Source of the DNA: DASRDU01 sp046331565
GTDB taxonomy: Bacteria > Acidobacteriota > Blastocatellia > RBC074
Assembly: GCA_046331565.1 (NCBI GenBank)
Contig: JAXLQP010000002.1
Coordinates: 1,488,001 to 1,552,000, forward strand
Reading direction: 5' to 3'
Length of the DNA stretch: 64,000 nucleotides
The notes under the pieces were generated by a model that saw only the letters and a program-made list of their open reading frames with translations, was not told where the DNA came from and ran no database searches. Shown here in pieces: positions 60,381-64,000 of the stretch. A program made the position numbers and the translations under genes. Each line of letters begins with the position of its first letter. The first letter of the stretch is position 1.

Positions 60381-61049
60381 ATGCAAAACGCGCTGATTGA
60401 TCTGAGCCACACGGTCGAACACGGCATGATTACTTACCAGGGACTGCCTGCGCCCGTCATCTGTGATTACCTGAGCCGCGAGTCGTCGCAGTCGCATTAC
60501 GCCGCCGACACCGCGTTTCAGATTGGCCGCATCGAGATGGTCGCCAACACCGGCACTTATCTGGACAGCCCGTTTCATCGCTTTGCCGAAGGCCGGGACT
60601 TGTCCGAACTGCCGCTTCAGTCGCTGGCCGATCTGCCGGGCATTGTGATTCGCGCGGAAGGAAGGCGCGAGATTGACGTGGCTGCGTTTGCGGGTCTTGA
60701 ACTTAAAGACAGAGCCGTGCTGGTGCATTGCGGATGGTCGCGGCACTGGCGCACTGAACATTACTGGTCGGGCCAGCATCCGTTTCTGACTGAGGCGGCG
60801 GCGCGGCATCTGGCCGCTTCGGGCGCAAGGCTCGTCGGCATTGATTCGTACAACATTGACAGCACCGCTGACCGGCGACGCCCGGCGCATACGATTCTGC
60901 TTGGCGCTGAGATTCCGATTGTCGAACATCTGCGCGGGCTTGAGCAGTTGCCTGATGCGGGTTTCAGATTCTTTGCCGTGCCGGTAAAGGTGAAAGGCTT
61001 CGGCACTTTTCCGGTGCGCGCCTTTGCCATTGCTGATTCAGCCGCCTGA
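60381..61049 (+). CDS. Cyclase-family protein with altered metal motif
   Basis: The product is 222 aa from the ATG at 60381; frames from upstream ATGs lack family similarity. It matches the cyclase/kynurenine formamidase-like fold: LIDLSHTVEHGMITYQGLP at the N-terminus, then ANTGTYLDSPFHRF, then VLVHCGWSRHW and LVGIDSYNID. Standard members have HxGTHxDxPxH, in which the His residues bind zinc or manganese. Here the first His is Asn and the second is Tyr, leaving D and the last H. It may be a non-standard subfamily. The 3' end overlaps the convergent MFS gene by 12 bases. Confidence 0.85.
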   Translation: MQNALIDLSHTVEHGMITYQGLPAPVICDYLSRESSQSHYAADTAFQIGRIEMVANTGTYLDSPFHRFAEGRDLSELPLQSLADLPGIVIRAEGRREIDVAAFAGLELKDRAVLVHCGWSRHWRTEHYWSGQHPFLTEAAARHLAASGARLVGIDSYNIDSTADRRRPAHTILLGAEIPIVEHLRGLEQLPDAGFRFFAVPVKVKGFGTFPVRAFAIADSAA

Positions 61050-62378
61050 CGCGCGCGCTGCGTCTTCGGCCTGTTTGCGCGCCCGCCCGATGCGCCCGTC
61101 ATAAGTGATGAATTGCGGCAGCAGCAGCGCCAGCACGCCCGATCCGATCACGCACAGCACTCCGCCCGACACTACCGAAGCGCGCAATCCGAACAGGCTG
61201 GCCACCAGTCCCGCCTCGGCATTGCCGAGGTAGGGGCCGGTCAGGTAACTGATCATTTCAATTCCGGCCAGCCGCCCGCGCAGGTAATCAGGAATGGTCT
61301 GATTCCAGATCGTCATGCGAAACACACCGCTGATCATATCCGCCGCTCCGGCCAGCGCCAGAAAGAACAACGCCAGCCACAAACTGCTGACCAGCCCGAA
61401 CCCGACAATCGCCACGCCCCACGCCGTCGCCGCAATCGTCACCGCCAGCCCGTGCCGGTTGATGCGGCCAGTCCACCCCGAAGTGAGCGCGGCCACCAGC
61501 GCGCCGACCGACGGCATGGCATAAAACAATCCGACCGAAGCGTTGCCGAAACTTTCAGCAATGGCCGGAAACAAAGCGATGGGCATGCCAAAGAACATCG
61601 CGTTCAGGTCAATCAGGTAAGTGCCGAGCAGTTCCTGGCGGCGGCGCGCATACTTCAGCCCTGCGGCGACGGATTGCAGGCTCGGTCGGTCGGCGTCTTC
61701 AGCCGCAGGCACAGCGCCGATCAGCAGCAGCGCAATCAGCGAAACAATGTAAGTCGCCGCGTCAATCGTGTAGGCGAAAGCCGCGCCGAGACTCGCGGCA
61801 ATGATTCCCGCCAGCGTCGGGCCGACGATGTGGCCGAAGTTGTAGCGCAGCGAATTGAGCGCCGCGACCGCAGGCAGATGTTCAGGCTGCACAATGCGCG
61901 GCGTCAGCGCTTCAAGCGCCGGACGCTGCAACGCGCTCAGCGCCGCAAACAACGAGGCAGTCAGAAACAGCACCCACACGCGCGGCTGAGATTGCAGCGC
62001 ATTGACAATCAGCAGCACACAGCAGGCAGTCAGTCCCGTTTCGGCCAGCAGGATCATGCGCCGCCGGTCAACGTAATCGGCCAGCGCGCCGCCCACAAAC
62101 GCCAGCAGAAACATCGGCACAAACTCAGCCACTCCGAGCATGCCAACCAGGAAAGATGATTTCGTCAGCCGGTACATCTGCCAGGGCAGCACGACATAAC
62201 TGATGGCCGAGCCAAAAGCCGACACGAACTGACCCAGATAAAGCAGCCTGTAATCGCGTGAACTTCTGAGCGGCGCAACATCCAGCGTCACCGCCCGGCT
62301 GATGCGCCGCACCAGGCTGCGTGGTGCAGGCGCAATGTTTTCTGCCGTTTCATCACTCGTCTGTGTCTGTTCATTCAT
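61038..62378 (-). CDS. MFS transporter, EntS/MFS_3-like exporter
   Basis: The product is 446 aa from the ATG at 62378. A cytosolic N-terminal tail precedes about 12 hydrophobic helices (for example LLYLGQFVSAFGSAISYVVL, MFLLAFVGGALADYVDRRR). ADYVDRRR is the loop 2-3 motif of the superfamily. The sequence style (SYVVLPWQMYRLT, ALQRPALEALTPRIV) fits the MFS_3/EntS group of exporters for siderophores or drugs. No siderophore biosynthesis genes are in the window, so the substrate is unknown. Confidence 0.9.
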   Translation of the reverse strand: MNEQTQTSDETAENIAPAPRSLVRRISRAVTLDVAPLRSSRDYRLLYLGQFVSAFGSAISYVVLPWQMYRLTKSSFLVGMLGVAEFVPMFLLAFVGGALADYVDRRRMILLAETGLTACCVLLIVNALQSQPRVWVLFLTASLFAALSALQRPALEALTPRIVQPEHLPAVAALNSLRYNFGHIVGPTLAGIIAASLGAAFAYTIDAATYIVSLIALLLIGAVPAAEDADRPSLQSVAAGLKYARRRQELLGTYLIDLNAMFFGMPIALFPAIAESFGNASVGLFYAMPSVGALVAALTSGWTGRINRHGLAVTIAATAWGVAIVGFGLVSSLWLALFFLALAGAADMISGVFRMTIWNQTIPDYLRGRLAGIEMISYLTGPYLGNAEAGLVASLFGLRASVVSGGVLCVIGSGVLALLLPQFITYDGRIGRARKQAEDAARASGG

Positions 62379-62403
62379 CGTGAATCTCAGATCCCAAAAA
62401 AAA

Positions 62404-62632
62404 GAAATGACGGAACACACGAAATCACAGCGTTTTCAGTGCAGGTGTTCAGCGTCACCTTTCTGCTGATTCCTGATTCCTGCTGCCTGAATCCTGTTCT
62501 TTCTGTCAACAGGCATCAGGTAACAGGCATCAGGAATCAGTGGCGTGGCATTCAGGCTCCAAATGTCATCGGGCCTGAACCCGGTCTGAACTTTTCGTCT
62601 GTTCCGTTATTTTCGTTTGTTCCGTTCTCTTT
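62404..62632. repeat. Nested inverted repeats: TTCCGT outer, GATTCCTG inner
   Basis: The outer arms (about 62404-62430 and 62590-62632) carry ACGGAA/TTCCGT units and pair partly. The inner arms (CTGATTCCTGATTCCTG at 62466-62482 and its partner ending at 62540, CATCAGGAATCAG) form a second palindrome of a different family. It occupies the gap between the MFS gene and the truncated gene at 62642. Confidence 0.75.
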
Positions 62633-62641
62633 CCTGATCAA

Positions 62642-64000
62642 TCAGCCGGAAACCGAACCGGCCAGCGCCGCAGTTTCGGGCAGGTCCTGAGGCTGCGCGA
62701 TGAAACGCCGCGTGAAATGCTGATTTCCGGCTTCGGAAACGAGCGTCATTGATGACAGCCGCGCTTCGCCTGCCGGAGTCTGCGCCTGAATCAGGCGGTC
62801 AAAGACGGCAAAGACCGTGTTCACGCCTTCGTCAAAATCATCGAAGCTTTTCAGCGCATCGCCGATGTCTTTCAAGGCGTTCTCGAAATCGTGCGGGCCG
62901 ATCATCTGTCCGGCTTTGATGAGGCTGGCCAGTTGGCGCATTCCGGCGATCATCCGGTCTTCGATGAAAAAGAGCGTGCTCAGCAGCCTGATCTGTTCCG
63001 GCGGCAGCACGGCTTTGTTCGGCGCGGCAAGCTGCGCAAAGGGTGATTTGCTGATCGGCTTGAATTCACGCGCTGAAATCACGTTGGTGAAATCGGCCTG
63101 GCCCTGCTTCCACAAATCGTAAACACCCGGCGTCCAGTAACACCACCCGACGGCGGCGAGGCCCGCATCGCGCGCGTAATTGGCCAGCACGACCTGACGC
63201 ATCACCTGCCGCACTTTGTTTTCAGCCGCAGCATCAAACGGCGTCGAGAAAAGTTTGCGCAATCCGGCTTCGGTGTAACGCGCTTCGTATTCGACCGAAA
63301 CCTGGCCGAAGTTGTTATCGTCGCCCGGCTGATGCGGCAACAGCGGCAGCACCTGGCTGAGCGTTGCGCCCTGCGCGGCGAGGCCGAATTCAGCGGCGAA
63401 GCTCAGGTAATAATCCAGTTCATCGCGTGTCGTGCGGGCATCATCGAAACTCAGCCGGTAACGCGCCGCCATGCCGGTCAGCGTGTCAATCAGGTATTGC
63501 TGATTGCGCTCATCGAATTTCAGCACGCCGTGCGCTTCGCCCAGAAAGCGCAGCAGAAAGTTGGTGTACATCCGCTCGCCGGTGCGGTTTGATTTGCGTT
63601 CTTTTTCCTTCGTCAAATCAATGGTCGTGAAGACATTGAGGCGACCGTTTTCAGCCGCTTCAATCTGCTGTTCGGTCTGCACGAGCACGAGATCCATGCC
63701 CTGATAATGCCAGCCGCTGTGCCAGCCGATGACGTTGATGTTGAAGCTGCTCTGCTTCGAGATGCGATGCGTCAGCAGGCCGTGATTGAGCCGCACTACA
63801 CCGGCATCGTAAACACTGAGCGCATCCTGAAAATCGCCGTGTCCGGCGGCGCGCATCAATTCCCTGCCCCGTTCGGTCTGCAAATTGAGCATCAGATCAA
63901 CCAGCGCATCGCGGTGATCGGCGCGCGTGTATTCAGCGTGCAGTTGAAAGCTCGCGCTGTGTTCTGCCGCTTCCTTCAGTTTGCCGTACAGTTTTTCTTC
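62642..64000 (-). CDS. Large protein of unknown function, N-terminus beyond the window
   Basis: The frame is open to the last base of the window (first visible residues EEKLYGKLKEAAEH), so at least 452 residues are visible and the start lies beyond 64000. The ATG at 63892 is an internal Met. No signal peptide or membrane segment is visible. I do not recognise a domain. Segments such as VYDAGVVRLNHGLLTHRIS, FNINVIGWHSGWHYQG and LLPHQPGDDNNFGQVSVEYEARYTEAG suggest a globular protein that might belong to a larger contractile, phage-like or polysaccharide complex, but this is unsupported. A separate C-terminal helical region lies from about residue 330 of the visible part. Confidence 0.75.
   Translation of the reverse strand, partial: EEKLYGKLKEAAEHSASFQLHAEYTRADHRDALVDLMLNLQTERGRELMRAAGHGDFQDALSVYDAGVVRLNHGLLTHRISKQSSFNINVIGWHSGWHYQGMDLVLVQTEQQIEAAENGRLNVFTTIDLTKEKERKSNRTGERMYTNFLLRFLGEAHGVLKFDERNQQYLIDTLTGMAARYRLSFDDARTTRDELDYYLSFAAEFGLAAQGATLSQVLPLLPHQPGDDNNFGQVSVEYEARYTEAGLRKLFSTPFDAAAENKVRQVMRQVVLANYARDAGLAAVGWCYWTPGVYDLWKQGQADFTNVISAREFKPISKSPFAQLAAPNKAVLPPEQIRLLSTLFFIEDRMIAGMRQLASLIKAGQMIGPHDFENALKDIGDALKSFDDFDEGVNTVFAVFDRLIQAQTPAGEARLSSMTLVSEAGNQHFTRRFIAQPQDLPETAALAGSVSG

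Noticed and set aside
61113..62159. Long + strand open frame opposite the MFS gene
   Set aside because: Composition is Gln/Arg/His-rich and the opposite strand encodes clear transmembrane helices.
61038..62378. Siderophore export cluster
   Set aside because: The transporter is EntS-like but no biosynthesis or ferric-uptake genes are in the window.

Overview
The window is a 64 kb, G+C-rich, densely coded bacterial chromosome segment with no rRNA, tRNA, CRISPR array or transposase gene that I could see. Gene content suggests an Acidobacteriota genome, probably Blastocatellia-like (inference). The pointers are two Oar-type TonB-dependent receptors with N-terminal carboxypeptidase-regulatory domains, many Tat- or Sec-exported enzymes, cytochrome c proteins fused to copper-monooxygenase-like domains, FHA/SUMF1-like/TPR membrane proteins, and many intergenic inverted repeats whose arms are built from short mini-repeats. 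I estimated no species identity.

Layout. 0-9 kb (+ strand): the end of an SGNH hydrolase, a serine hydrolase, two Tat-exported xylose-isomerase-like TIM barrels flanking a D-cysteine-desulfhydrase-like PLP enzyme, a PPK2 polyphosphate kinase, a cupin, a neutral-ceramidase-like protein and a small retropepsin-like protein. 8.7-17 kb (- strand): a TPR lipoprotein-like/secreted protein and two tandem TonB receptors. 17-26.7 kb (mostly - strand): a phosphotriesterase-like hydrolase, a hexaheme cytochrome, an exported RraA-like protein, a YhcG/DUF1016 protein with a damaged nuclease motif, an S15 peptidase/esterase and two SelA-like PLP enzymes. 26.8-32.6 kb (mostly + strand): a fused three-repeat RidA, a Tat RidA, a DUF362 protein, ApbE and a CBM9-like protein. 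32.8-37.3 kb (- strand): two amidohydrolases and a PQQ quinoprotein.

37.4-48.3 kb is a copper/redox block. It holds a double heavy-metal-binding-domain protein, four tandem cytochrome c-copper-monooxygenase-like paralogues, a TetR regulator with a clear promoter-operator, a SYLF protein and a copper amine oxidase with a lipobox. 48.4-52 kb has an orphan sensor kinase and a two-PDZ protein. 52.1-57.7 kb is a four-gene operon: two FHA-transmembrane-lytic-transglycosylase proteins, a TPR protein and a membrane-anchored SUMF1-like protein. A ParM-like actin is transcribed divergently from it. 59.4-64 kb has an SDR, a cyclase-family protein with altered metal ligands, an EntS-like MFS exporter and a 5'-truncated protein of unknown function.

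The most unusual items are: (i) the tandem array of cytochrome c/PHM-like copper proteins, in which one copy has lost all copper ligands; (ii) the FHA-gated transglycosylase operon beside an actin homologue; (iii) a single-chain three-repeat RidA divergent from two SelA-like PLP lyases; and (iv) several families of mini-repeat hairpins between genes. One of these hairpins supplies the stop codon of apbE.
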